Assembly: GCA_050084515.1 (NCBI GenBank)
Contig: CM114275.1
Coordinates: 2,480,001-2,544,000, forward strand
From: Blasia pusilla
Lineage: Eukaryota; Marchantiophyta; Marchantiopsida; Blasiales
Reading direction: 5' to 3'
DNA length: 64,000 bases
Positions 1 to 10,688 of this stretch are shown here, one piece after another. The notes beneath the pieces were generated by a model. The model saw only the letters and a program-made list of their open reading frames with translations, had not been told where the DNA came from and ran no database searches. Position 1 is the stretch's first letter. Every line of letters begins with the position of its first letter. The position numbers were made by a program, and so were the translations under genes.

Positions 1-303
1 CTATTGCTGGTGCTCTGGAAGAGCATGTGTTGAGTATGATGTTGGGGGCGGCCACGATGGTGTACTGTGCTCTGTTGTTTTTTGCTTCCGATATTATGAT
101 ATTGGGACGTACGCCCGCCGAGGTTTTCCGGCTGGCCACTACATTATGTGAGCGTGGAGATGGAGTTCCTGCATCAAGTTCAGAGATGATTGCAGAGAAG
201 GTGATGGACCTACCCTTGGAGCCGATGCTCGGGCCATCCACCTCAGATTCATGGCAGGTTGCGCCTGCTAGGATGGCGAAGATGCCCGCTGCACTTGCGA
301 TAG
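1..303 (+). pseudogene. Ty3/gypsy element, left fragment (gag/protease side)
   Basis: An open frame (27-320) runs up to the target-site duplication of the solo LTR at 304. I do not recognise its protein. It is assigned to the Ty3/gypsy element because, once the solo LTR is removed, the same strand continues into a retropepsin-like stretch at 1311-1523. The element's 5' LTR and gag start, if present, lie left of the window. It could also be unrelated DNA next to the element. Confidence 0.4.
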
Positions 304-1305
304 TGTCGCGACCCTCATGACCAAACAAGTGCCAAGCGGAACATCGGAACATTAGCGGGCTCACGCTAAGATGGTTTGCTCGTTGGAGTAGTCTCAAAGA
401 GGAGACAAGAGACGAGACGCGAGCGAAGAGTCGCGTTTCAGATGTTATGGTCGCGACTGAGAAACCTGGACCAAACGCGGAAGGAAACTTGAAAGAAGTC
501 GAGTCTAGGAAGTGGGTTGCCAAAGGAAAGATCCGGATTTGGAACGCCACTAGCGTTTGAGAGTTTCCGACTGTATTTATGGCCATAACTTTTAGCTCCA
601 AGATGCATTTGGAACAAATAAGGATGCGTTGGAAAGCTTATGGAGAGCCGGTCCAAACGCACAAAGATCGTTGCAAACGCATAAGCAGTGGCTGAGAAAC
701 AACTCGAAAACGACTGTAAGTGGAGTTGGGTTGAGGGCCATAATGAAGGGCCCGACCCTCTTTTCCCAAAGGGGAGGGGTTATTGGAGAACCCCAGAAGT
801 ACTAGTAAGGGGGAAGGTCTCCGAGAGTGCTTGGAACCCAAACCCCACTTTGGGCGCCGCGGGGCGGCTCAAGGGCATAAAACGGAACGCGAGTTTGGGG
901 GTTGGGTTGGAAAACCTGCACCAAGTCCATTGAGGCGATTTTAGACATCCCTCTTGGATTCCACCCCGCAACTCACTTACTTGGGTCTCGGTTCGGAACT
1001 CACCCGAGGACCGTTGAACAGTTGGGATCGATGGGCGCGCAAGTGTCGTTTTAGATCCCTAGACTAACCAGGAAGTCTGTTCCAAGTCTTGAAGGACTTG
1101 CCATGTTTTGGAAACTAGGAACTAAGGAAGGTTGAGCTTGATGAGACGCCGAGTTGAGGACTCGGTGGGTTGGAACGCTGGTTGGCCCATACCTGACTAA
1201 CGAGAGTGCGTGTTTGGGTGTAGATCAGTGATGAGTTCGTGACCTACCAAATGTACGCTTCCGCAACACTAAAGATTGACGTTCAAGGAGAGTAGGGCCG
1301 CGACA
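304..1305 (+). mobile_element. Solo LTR, family A, copy 1
   Basis: A 1002-bp insertion starting TGTCGCGACCCT and ending GGGCCGCGACA, so the ends are inverted over about 10 bp and obey the TG...CA rule. It is flanked by a perfect 5-bp duplication, GATAG (299-303 and 1306-1310). Two related insertions occur at 8706-9732 (same orientation) and 10978-11977 (opposite). No internal coding region is present, so a solo LTR left by LTR-LTR recombination is the simplest reading. A short TIR element with 5-bp duplication is the alternative. ORFs inside it are not credible genes. Confidence 0.85.
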
Positions 1306-1310
1306 GATAG

Positions 1311-1523
1311 AGCATGCCATGGATGCTCCTGGTGTTGTATTGTTGGATAACCAAGGAGAGGTCTTCCAGTTGATGAGTCTAGGAGGTGGCGTTTTTAGTC
1401 CACAACGTGTCCTATTGGATTTGGGAGCGCAACCCTTGATGTTGGGGAAAGTGGCGTTCAAAGGATTGGGCTTGACGAGAGCCGATGTGGAGCGTTGTCC
1501 ATTCAAGATACAAACATCCCTCG
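1311..1523 (+). pseudogene. Ty3/gypsy retropepsin (protease) fragment
   Basis: The frame encodes an aspartic protease core (LLDLGAQPLMLGK), with a beta strand before it (APGVVLLDNQGE) and a family-typical sequence after it (ADVERCPFKIQTSL). LDLGA stands where active retropepsins have D-S/T-G-A, so L for S/T probably inactivates it. The frame is cut at 1523 by the left end of the copia element, and the rest of the protease and the protease-RT linker are missing on the other side of that insertion. Confidence 0.7.
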
Positions 1524-1944
1524 TGTGAGAAAACGGAAAATGACAAAATCACTAAAATCTTTACAAAACTTAGAGATACAAAGTGGCCTAGTCCGTCCGT
1601 GCGCTCACAGAAGAGCTTCGGTGGAACCTGAACATGGAGATAACTCGACATACGAGAATGCGCTACCGCTACTGCTCCCGACTATTTGACTACTCGGGAA
1701 AACTAGGGTTTTTACCTATTTTTCTTCGTTTTTATTAATAGAAAAATTTCGCCTCAGGGTGCCCCGCACCCTGATGCAATATAGGGTTAGATAAACCTAG
1801 TAACGCTACTCCTAAAACCACCTACGTCATATTACTATGACTCCCTCGACATCCAAGTCGGAACCATCAATCTAGGCTTCTCCTCATACAAGGGGGCCGA
1901 TCAGATTAATGGTGCTCATAGGAGTGGATGTTGAGAATCCAACA
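1524..1944 (-). repeat. Copia 3' LTR
   Basis: 421 bp, TG...CA ends, closely similar to 6045-6444. It lies downstream of RNase H in the element's orientation. The 21-bp difference in length comes mainly from indels around 1750-1780. Confidence 0.92.
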
Positions 1945-1956
1945 CTCCCCCTCAAT
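1945..1956 (-). other. Copia polypurine tract
   Basis: On the minus strand a purine run (TGAGGGGGAG) directly abuts the 3' LTR, the expected primer position for plus-strand DNA synthesis. Confidence 0.8.
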
Positions 1957-2092
1957 ATCCACTCTCATGTGGACTACTGTCTTGGACCTATGGCAAGACC
2001 CTTCAGATGTCGGTGAAGCTGATCTTTCGTGAAGATGTCTGCACGGTTATCCTCTGTTGGACAATAGACTAACTTCAAAACCCCTCTCTCGA

Positions 2093-3343
2093 TCAATTAA
2101 AAAAAAAGTGATACTGGATCACTATGTGCTTTGTACGAGCATGAAACACAAGATTATGTGCTATGGCAATGCAACTCTGATTGTCACACCATATTACAAT
2201 AGCATTTTCTCGTGCTTCTCCTATGTCCTCCAATATCCATCTCAACCATACTGCTTCACAAGAAGCATAACAAGCCGCCTTGTACTCTGCCTCGGTAGAA
2301 GAAAGAGCCACTGTATGTTGCTTCTTGCTGACCCATGACACCACACTTGATCCTACCAAGAAGCAATAACCTGAAACTGATCTTGGAGAATCTGAATCTC
2401 CTACCCAATCCGAGTCACAAAAACCTGTCATTTCCGTCCCTGCTCCATAGGTGATGCCGTACTTGATAGTGCCTTTGATGTACTTCAACACACGCATCCC
2501 TGCCTTCCAATGGTTCTCACCAGGCTTAGTTGAGAACCTACTCAACACTCCCACATCGAAGCTAATGTCTGGTCTAGTGTTACACAAAAATATCAAACTG
2601 CCTACAAGCTTTCTGTACAAATTTTCATCTACCAATGGTGAAACATCCTCCATCAAGAGTTTCAACTCTACCTCCATTGGCAAGACCACTGCCTTACACT
2701 CGGTCATCCCGAATGCCTTCAAGATTTCTCTAGCATACTTCTGCTGAGAGAGAAAAATACAATCTGACTGTTGCAAGATTTCCAGCCCTATAAAGTAGTG
2801 CAGAAGACCTAAATCTGACATTTCAAACTCAGATTTCAACACTCCCTTCATTTCCTCTATTTTCTTACTGTGGTCTCCTGTGATGATAAGATCATCCACA
2901 TACAGGACTATCAACATATACATCCCATCTTTGCAAAACACATACAAATTTGCTTCTCACGGACTCTTCATGAGACCCTTCTCTCGAAAGAATGTATCTA
3001 TTCGTTGATACCATACCCTTGGGGCTTGCTTCAACCCATACAATGCTCGATGAAGTAAATAAACTTTTTCTTCTAATCCAGGTGTCTCAAAACCTGGTGG
3101 TTGAGAAACATATACCTCCTCCTTGAGACTCCCGTTCAGAAAGGCAGACTTCACATCGTATTAGTGTACATGCCAACGTCTTGTTCTTGCAACCGCTAGA
3201 ACAATTCGAATGGTTTTTATCCTTGCAGTAGGAGCAAAAGTCTCATAGTAGTCAAAACCTTCAATTTGTGAGCATCCTTGTGCAACCAACCTCGCTTTGA
3301 ATTTATCCAATGTACCGTCAGACTTGTACTTGGTCTTGTACAC
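2093..3343 (-). pseudogene. Copia reverse transcriptase and RNase H
   Basis: Read leftward in pieces. The RT fingers and palm begin with DKFKARLVAQGCSQ and YYETFAPTARIKT (3343-3161), continue with [15 protein letters not shown] and [15 protein letters not shown] (3154-2957), and reach the catalytic YVDD at the start of the long open frame 2947-2093 (VLYVDDLIITGD). The same frame carries DLGLLHYFIGLEI, the connection domain and RNase H (FCDSDWVGD, ALSSTEAEYKA, IWCDNQSCIAIA). Stops near 3155 and 2950 separate the pieces, so no single protein can be made. Lineage is plant copia. Confidence 0.93.
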
Positions 3344-3804
3344 CCACTTGGTGTGTATTATCTTCTATCCTTTGGCTTTTCAACCAAAGTCCAAGTTTCA
3401 TTTCTCTGAATAGCGTCCATCTCCATCTGCATGGCCTCTCTCCATTGAGGATGAGCAAGGGCCTCATCCAAGCATGATGGCTCTTCCACCTTCAAGACCT
3501 CTGTCATCAAGGCCATGTTGACGAGATGTGCGGAAGCTCTATTCTACTCCTCTAGTCTCTTGGATCTCCTTGGATGTGTAACAACTTCATCAGTTGCTGG
3601 TGGATCCTTACCATCCAAGAGCTGCTTTATCCACTTAGGGTATGACGAACGTAGTGGAAGAGCAGGTTGCTCTTTGTAATCATCACCAAATTCTTCTTCT
3701 TGATGATCTAGTGTAAACATTGGTGGTGTGCTTTGGTGGGTTATCTCTTCGTTTGATGATAATGTGGATAGACCACTGATATCCGCCACTTGACGAGGCT
3801 ATTC

Positions 3805-4473
3805 CTAGAACATCACATCATGACTCACAAGCATCTTCTTTTCCTCAGGACACCAAAGGCGATAAGCTTTAGAGTCATCATTGTATCCCATAAAGATGCA
3901 CTTCCTGCTCTTGGACTCCAGCTTGGTCCTAGATGCTTCAGGAATATGTACAAAATACTCACTACCAAAAGTCCTGAAATGTTGGATTGATGGTACCTTA
4001 CCTGAGTATGATTGATGAGGAGTCATGCCTTGCACTGACTTGGTAGCACTTCTATTTAGAATGTATATGGCAGTATTAACAGCTTCAGCCCAAAATCCTT
4101 CTGTCAATCCTTTTGCTTTCATCATACATCTTGCCATCTCCACCACTGTACGGTTTTGACGCTCAACAACTCCATTTTGTTGTGGTGTATGTGCCGTGGT
4201 TAACTGTCGCTTGATTCCATGCTCCCCCAAATATTTGTTGAATTGTGTTGATAAGAATTCTCCTCCTCGATCGGTGCAAAGCTTTTGTACCTTCTTTCCT
4301 ATCTCATTCTCAACCAGCTTGTGCCATACTTTAAATTTTCCAAAAGCGCTTGCCATATCACGAAGGAAATACACCCACATCTTCTTACTATAATCGTCGA
4401 CAACTAAAAAGAAGTAGGAAGAACCACCTAATGCCACTGTTCTCATTTTACCACAGAGGTCACCATGTATCAA
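3805..4473 (-). pseudogene. Copia integrase catalytic domain
   Basis: An open frame of 222 residues holds the DDE core: LIHGDLCGKM (first D), CTDRGGEFLS (second D) and NGVVERQNRTV (E), followed by the plant-copia sequence FWAEAVNTAIYILNR. The upstream zinc-binding part is in 4522-4857, separated by a stop at about 4520. Downstream, 3544-3789 is the variable integrase-RT linker. Confidence 0.93.
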
Positions 4474-4521
4474 CTCTAGAGGAGCCTTTGCTCTATTGCT
4501 AGACTCTTGTGGAAATGGTTG

Positions 4522-4857
4522 TCAGTGTTGCTTGCCCATCATACAAGCTTCACAAGTATCCGACACTCCAGAAATCGTTGGTAAATCAGCAACCATGCCA
4601 GATTTCTGCATCTGACTTAGTAAGGGAAAGCTTAGGTGACCAAATCTTTCATGCCACAACTTACTGCTACTAAGATCTGTACCTACACTTGTCGTGAAAG
4701 CATACAACTCATAGATATTTCCACGTCGTATACCTTCATCCACTACTTTCCCATTGGCATCCTCAATGACTGCTCCAATTTTCTTGAAACGAACTTCTAG
4801 GTCACGATCACATAATACTGCCACTGAAATCAAATTTCGCTTCAACTCGGTACGCAC
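4522..4857 (-). pseudogene. Copia GAG-pre-integrase (zinc-binding) domain
   Basis: Contains LWHERFGHLSFPLL and CEACMMGKQH, the H-H-C-C arrangement of the GAG-pre-integrase domain. It continues upstream into the protease region (about 4950-5040), where WVLDSGASRHMT gives the active-site DSGA. Stops divide the region. Confidence 0.9.
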
Positions 4858-4999
4858 AAAGACATCGTTAACTTCTTTTCATCTCCTTTTTGTGAGACTA
4901 AAGAAATTGTGCCTTTCCCTTCTACAGGGCACTTTGCATTATTCCCAACAGTAACAACGATGGGCTCCTATAGAGGCTGTAAGGAGCTATACTAATCCT

Positions 5000-5290
5000 T
5001 ATGATTGGTCATATGCCTAGATGCTCCACTATCGAGCACCCATGCATCTTCACTCTTTGACTTAGTGGAATGTTTTTCCTATGTGAAAAACTCTTCTATT
5101 GCTACCCAAGCATCTACTCCATGTTCTCCTAGTTCTACAGAATTTCCAGACTCCTTCTTAGGTCTTAAACAACCGTTCTTCTCATCTTGACTCCTCTTTC
5201 TACAATCTTTGATAAGATGACCTAGCTTACCACAATAAAAGCATTTGAAGGCTTTTCTTGGAAATTTCTTCTTGACATTTGAACTGTAAT
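5000..5290 (-). pseudogene. Copia zinc knuckle and protease region
   Basis: Minus-strand translation gives a CCHC knuckle (CFYCGKLGHLIKDC) at about 5245-5200 and then the protease DSGA motif at about 5040-5000. An in-frame stop lies between them near 5080. This is the usual gag C-terminus to protease order. Confidence 0.85.
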
Positions 5291-5298
5291 CCTGATTT

Positions 5299-5984
5299 CT
5301 ACCTCTCAGACGCGTTGGTCAGTAAATCTTTTGCATCACTTCCCTCTCTTGCTTTCAAGCGCATTTCCTCTTCTACCAACATTGCACTAAATTGTTCAAA
5401 AGTAAGCAGCGTGGGTCTTACTTGAGTATTCAGTGTAGTGACCAAACTGTCATACCTTAGAGGAAAAATCCTTATGCACCAACGTGCCAAATCTTCGCTA
5501 GACTTTGAAATTCCTACAGACGCCATCTGATCTTGAAGATTCTTGATCCTTGTCAAAAATTGCTCGCGCTTTCTCCTTTTGAAAATTTCCCGGACGTAAG
5601 CTGATTCTCCAGATTCTGAATCCGAGTCTCATTCCTCGTTTCATACCGATTCTTCAAAATGTTCCATGCCTTAGGAGCAGTGGTTGTATGTTGAATGAGA
5701 GTCATGACAGAATCAGTTACATTCGTGACAATCGCATATAAAGCATCAGTGTTTTTGCATCTCCATGCCAACAATACAACAGGATTGATATCCCCAGATG
5801 AAGATGAACATGCAGAACTCAAACTAGCTTGTGGATTTGAATCGACTCCTGTGGCCATTTCCCAGATCTCAAATGATTCGAGGACAGTTCTCATTTTGAA
5901 CTTCCACAACGTATAGTTAGACCCATCTTACTTCCCTTCACCCAGCGGAGGAGGGCGAGCACGAACTGACGAAGAAGTAGCCAT
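5299..5984 (-). pseudogene. Copia gag
   Basis: The likely start is the ATG at 5984-5982 (MATSSSVRARPPPLGEGK), close to the primer site. An in-frame stop follows after about 18 codons. The frame then resumes with NYTLWKFKMRTVLES, the usual start of the copia gag UBN2-type domain, continues to about 5555, and shifts frame into 5556-5299 (RIKNLQDQMAS, FEQFSAMLVEEEMRL). Confidence 0.85.
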
Positions 5985-6032
5985 CTCTCAAGATTTTGTG
6001 CAAACACACGAGATCGCCGGATACAAAATACT

Positions 6033-6044
6033 GCTTTGATACCA
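6033..6044 (-). other. Copia primer-binding site (initiator tRNA-Met)
   Basis: The minus strand reads TGGTATCAAAGC directly after the 5' LTR. This matches the complement of the plant initiator tRNA-Met 3' end (TGGTATCAGAGC), with one difference. Confidence 0.92.
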
Positions 6045-6444
6045 TGTGAGAATATAGAAAGTGACGAAATCACTAAAATATTTACAAAACTTAGAGATAC
6101 AAAGTGGCCTAGTCTGTCGGTGCGCTCACATAAGAGCTTTGATGGAACCTAAACATGGAGATAACTCGACATACGAGAATACGCTACTGCTGCGGCTCCC
6201 GACTATTTGACTACTCGGGAAAACTAGGGTTTTTACCTATTTTTCTTCATTTCTATCAATAGAAAATTTTCTGATGCAATATAGGGTTAGATAAACCTAG
6301 TAACGCTACTCCTAAAACCACCTACGTCATATTACTATGACTCCTTCGAAGTCTAAGTCGAAACCATCAATCTAGGCTTCTCCTCATACAAGGGGGCCGA
6401 TCAGATTCATGGTGCTTAGAGAAGTGGATGTTGAGAATCCAACA
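6045..6444 (-). repeat. Copia 5' LTR
   Basis: 400 bp with TG...CA ends, next to the primer site. It is the pair of 1524-1944. Confidence 0.92.
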
Positions 6445-7200
6445 AGTTTCTCACAGAAATTGAAAGGATAAGTTTTTGGGAGATATTACGGAGACATGGT
6501 AAGGCCTTCTCTTTTACTACACAAGAAATTGGTTGTGTAGACACGAGTGTGGTGGCATCGATGGTAATTTTCACAGTTCCACATGTGCCTTGGGATTTGA
6601 AATCCATACCTGTACCACGAGCTATGATTCCCAAGCTGATTGAGTTATTGAAGGAGAAGATGCAATTGGGTATCTTAGAGCCATCTATGGGGCCTTACTC
6701 AAGTCGATGGTTCACTGTGCCGAAGAAATCAAGAGCTCTCCGGTTCATTCAAGATATGCAACCAGAAAATAAGGTGACCATTCGAAATATGGGAGCGGGG
6801 CCTAGAATAGATGAAGTCGTAGAAGTTTTTGCAGCCCGTGCTATCTATTCGATAGGAGATTTGCACTCGGGATATGATCAATTCCAATTAGCTATGGAGA
6901 GTAGAGATATTACCACTATGCGCACTCCACTTGGGCTTGTAAGAATGTGCACATTACCTCAAGGAACAACAAATTCTGTCATTCATATGCAAAGTGCAAT
7001 GAATAAAATCTTGAGAGAGTTCATTCCTGAGAAGACCATTCCTTTTGTAGATGATATTCCTATAAAGGGATGTGCAATAGAAATAGGATTGAGAGGGTTG
7101 TGAAAGATGGGTGTAGAAAGTTTGTGTTTGATCATATTCGTGATGTGGATATGATCCTAACAAGACTAGAAGAGGTCAATCTTACTCTTTCTGGATAAAA
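6445..7200 (+). pseudogene. Ty3/gypsy reverse transcriptase
   Basis: The frame starts right at the copia boundary and, from 6549, encodes the Ty3 RT: LKEKMQLGILEPSMGPYSSR, SIGDLHSGYDQFQLA (palm, first aspartate), RTPLGLVRMCTLPQGTTNS and FVDDIPIKG (catalytic box, normally YVDD/FVDD). A frameshift near 7075 and a stop near 7198 end it. About 200 residues normally found between protease and RT are absent, so DNA was lost around the copia insertion. Confidence 0.9.
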
Positions 7201-8197
7201 GTGTAGCTTTGGAGTTCCTCAGATTGTGGTAGTGGGTCATCTTTGTGGAGAGTTTGGCGGAAAACCAAATCGAGAAAAAGTTGATGTCATCGGGAGGATA
7301 CGAGAATGCGAAAACGTCACCGAAGTGAGAAGGTTTTTAGGAGCTTGTGTGTTTTATCATGTGTGGATTCCTCATTTTGGCCACATATCTGATTTTTTGT
7401 ATGAGTTGTTGAGAAAGAAGAAGAAGTTCACTTGGGAGAAGAAGCAAAGAGCAGCAATGATGCAGTTGAAGGAGGCATTGAAGTCGCCACCAGTTCTACA
7501 AAAAATGAGCTAGGAATGCGGAAGATCTATTATCATCTCAGTGAACACTAGCCCTATTGCTATCGGGTGGGCAATTGGGCATGATGACGCGGAAGGAAGA
7601 AGATTTGCTACAAGGTTTGGAGCTCGTATACTCACGGAACGACAAAGGAGGTACCCTCAGGTAAAGAGGGAGCTTTGGGGAGTTGTAACTGCAATGAAAG
7701 CTGAGAAGGAGTATCTTATGGGAGCCTATGTATTGCTTGAGGTTGATTTTATACCTCTATTGGGTATGATTGCGAATTGTACCACTCCAGATATAACCAT
7801 GCTACGTTGGATAGCCTACATTAGGTCCTTGAATCCACAATTGAAGCATATAGCTGGGAAAGAGAACTCAACAGCTGACATATTGTCTAGAGCTAGATTT
7901 AGTCAAGAAGAAGATATGGAGGCAACTGAGATAGATGAGGATAATGCACATGTGTGGCAAGAGTTATCTCAAGAACGAGGTGGCATAGAGGATGTTCTAG
8001 CCTTCAAAGAGAATTTTTATGAGGGCAGGTTGAAAGAAATTGGGCACTATTTAAGCACTCTGCAAAGAGACGGAGGGTGGACAGACAAGTTCTTCAAGGA
8101 GATTCGGCATAAGGCGTTTAGGGTACTTACTACAAGATGGGTATCTTTGGAAAAGGCCAAAGAGGAAAGATGGAATGCCCTTGAGGGTGGTGGATGA
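7201..8197 (+). pseudogene. Ty3/gypsy RNase H and linker
   Basis: 7226-7513 holds the RT thumb/connection (VRRFLGACVFYHVWIPHF), where family members usually have FLGxxxYYRRFI. 7541-8197 is the RNase H (INTSPIAIGWAIGH, RYPQVKRELWGVV, LLEVDFIPLLGM, HIAGKENSTADILSR), in which the usual TDHxxL reads VDFIPL. A stop at about 7511 separates them. Confidence 0.88.
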
Positions 8198-8705
8198 CCA
8201 TGGGAAAAAAATGCAAGTGCTCAAAGAATTCCACAATTCTTTATGGACAGGACACAGAGGTACTTGGGCAACTTTCACCAAGATAAAAGAGAGGTATTGG
8301 TGGAAAGGCCTATATAAGGATGTTGAGAGATATGTTGGGTCATGTGTTGAATGTCAGTTTCAATCAAAAATCAGGATGAGAGATGGACTTAAACCCACAT
8401 ACCCTTTGTCTATTCTTCATCAATGGGTTATAGATATAGTTGCTATGCCACTAGGTCTTTGGGGAATGTGTTACCAGGTCCTAGCACCAGAAGAGTTGTC
8501 CAACTTTGTAGAAGGGAGGGCCTTACGGGCTAAAACAACAGAGCCTATATGTCGTTTTATTCTAGAGGATATTGTTGCTCGATATGGGAGTGTCGGGAGA
8601 ATCCGTGCAGATAGAGGTGAGTTGAATGGAGAGGAAGAACGAGAGTTCTTCAAGAGATATGGAGTCTAGTTGAGATTAACAACCTCCATGAATCCAGAGG
8701 CAAAC
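8175..8705 (+). pseudogene. Ty3/gypsy integrase, N-terminal part
   Basis: The HHCC zinc-binding domain is clear (HNSLWTGHRGTW ... YVGSCVECQF), followed by the start of the catalytic core (HQWVIDIVAMPLG, first D; GRIRADRGELNG, second D). A stop at 8669 and the solo LTR at 8706 interrupt it. Confidence 0.88.
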
Positions 8706-9732
8706 TGTCGCGACCCTCATAACCAAACAACACCAAATAGGCGCCAAGCGAAACATCAGAACTCAAAGGAACTCACGCTGCGAGGTTTGCGCTTTGGAGA
8801 GGCGTTTGGAAGAGTCTCTTGGAAAAGTCTAAGAGACAAAACGCGGAACAGAGTTGTGCGTTTCATGCATTAGTGGTCGCAACCAAGAAACCTAGACCAA
8901 ACGCGAGCCAAGACTTGAGATGAGTTGAGTCTTGGGAGGTTGGTTGCCAAGGAGGTGAGAACCAATTTCGAACACGACTAGCGTTTGGGAGAATCTGACT
9001 GTGTTTAGGACCATAACGTTGAGCTCCAAGATGCATTTGGGACAAGTAAGGGCGCGTTGGAAAGCTGATCTTGAGATGCTTCCAACGTACCAAAGATCTT
9101 AGCAAACTCATGAGTATAGGCTGAGATATTGGCCGAAAACGATTGAAAGAGCAATTGGGTTGAGGGCCAATTGGAGAGGCCCGGGTGTCTTTCCCTAAAT
9201 GTAGGGGGCCCCCGGAGATCCCCAGAAGTACTAGTAAGGGAGGACCCTCTTCGAGATGTCTCGGGAAACGAATCCCCACTTTGGGCGCCAAACGGCGTTT
9301 CAGAGGCACGGGATGGAACGGGAGTTTGGCGCGGAAACCCGAAACCCAAACCTGATCCAAGGGAGTGGACTTTGTACGCCACACTTGGATTCCAACCGAG
9401 ATTCACGTGCATGCGAGTCTTGGTGAGGAACTCATTGGATGTCCATCGGACGTTGGAACCGCTATCTTGTAAACGTCGTTCAGTTCCGAACCGACCAGAA
9501 AGTCTGTTCCAAGTCTTTCGAGATTTGTCCGTGTTATAAACCGCGAAACTAGGAAGGTTGAGCTTGATGAGAGTCCAAGACGAGAACTCAGAAAGTGATC
9601 CCGCTGATTGATCCAAGACCCGACTAACCGAAGTGCGTGTTTGGATGCAGATCAGCGTTGAGAGCGTGACCTACTAAATGCACGCTTCCACAACAAACAA
9701 GATTAACGTTCAAGGAGAGTAGGCGCACGACA
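8706..9732 (+). mobile_element. Solo LTR, family A, copy 2
   Basis: 1027 bp from TGTCGCGACCCTCAT to AGGCGCACGACA, flanked by the perfect 5-bp duplication CAAAC (8701-8705 and 9733-9737). It sits inside the gypsy integrase frame, so it is younger than that element. Confidence 0.88.
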
Positions 9733-9737
9733 CAAAC

Positions 9738-10367
9738 GGCAAGAGCAAAAGGGGACATCCGCCAATCAATCAAGCATTGGTAAAGGCGTATGGAGATCGT
9801 TATGCTGACTGTTCTAGATTGCTTCCATTTTCTTTATGGGCAAATAGAACCACTCACAACACCGTTACAAGGTTCATGCCTACAGAGTTGATGACTGGTC
9901 AAAATCAGATAATGCCAGCAGAAGGAGATATACCCACTTATATGGGTTTGCCGTGGGAAGATCGGCTCGATAGGGAAGAGCTCCTAGCACTTTGAATGCA
10001 GCAGCTAGAGCGGCGGAAAGAAGATATTGCAAAAGCATTAGTCAAAATGAAGGAAGCAAGGTTGAAAAATAAGGAGCGCTTTGACACAATGCATAGACTT
10101 CGGAAGGAGCCTATAAGAGAAGGAGATTGGGTCTTGGTGTACGACAATAGCCTCGACAACCAGCATAGTACAATTAAGAAGTTTGCACGTCGTTGGTTTG
10201 GTCCATACGTTGTAGTCTTTGCTTTTGAAAATGCCACTTACAAACTACGTGAATTAGATGGCACAATTCTCAAGCTGCCCATTGCAGGAAAAAGGGTCAA
10301 GATTTTCCGTAGAGGTGAGGGATTTCTTGATTTCGATGCAATGTGTCTAGAGGCACAACAAAAATAA
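9738..10367 (+). pseudogene. Ty3/gypsy integrase, C-terminal part
   Basis: It resumes the integrase after the solo LTR with PFSLWANRTTHNTVTRF and MPTELMTGQ. The C-terminal domain (9996-10367) has REGDWVLVYDN and the GPY/F module (RRWFGPYVVV), then KIFRRGEGF near the end. A stop at 9993 splits the two parts. Confidence 0.88.
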
Positions 10368-10440
10368 GTCTGAGTAAAATAGCAAGAAGTCTCGATGTTT
10401 TCGGCACACACCGGAGGATGTGCAGGTTTAGAGGGGTGAA

Positions 10441-10688
10441 TGTAGTGTAGTAAAATCAGCCAGTGTGTAAACTTCTTCCTCGTCAAGTGTTAGATAGAAT
10501 TTTATTAGTATTAAGTAAATTAGCTTAGGAAAAGGAAATTCCCATGTTTAAACCTCTTTATGGTGCCTCTTCTATGCGGGCCCAACTTTAGGAAAAGAGG
10601 TAATAAATAAAAGATGACTTTATAAAAGTAAAGTAGTGAGGTTGGTGCTTTAATGAAAAGCTAAAGTAGGCTTGGTTGGTGGCTAGGT
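10441..10688 (+). repeat. Ty3/gypsy 3' LTR remnant
   Basis: It starts TGTAGTGTAG after a purine-rich tract (GAGGGGTGAA, 10431-10440) and runs to the transposase sequence at about 10689. Its body recurs inverted at 14397-14640. The 3' end is not a clear CA, so the boundary is approximate. Confidence 0.65.

Larger units (their letters stand above)
1524..6444 (-). mobile_element. Ty1/copia LTR retrotransposon, complete but decayed
   Basis: The element has two LTRs (1524-1944 and 6045-6444), both beginning TGTGAGAA and ending AATCCAACA on the plus strand. A tRNA-Met primer site lies next to the right LTR and a polypurine tract next to the left one, so it reads leftward. The gene order gag, protease, integrase, RT, RNase H is the Pseudoviridae (copia) order. 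Many stops and frameshifts break the polyprotein. The LTRs differ by substitutions and indels (421 against 400 bp), so the insertion is not recent. The 5-bp flanks (CCTCG left, AGTTT right) do not match. Confidence 0.93.

Noticed and set aside
304-1305. ORFs inside the solo LTRs (438-971, 8863-9616, 11147-11689)
   Set aside because: They are overlapping frames on both strands of a repeat that is shared between three insertions; no protein similarity is visible.
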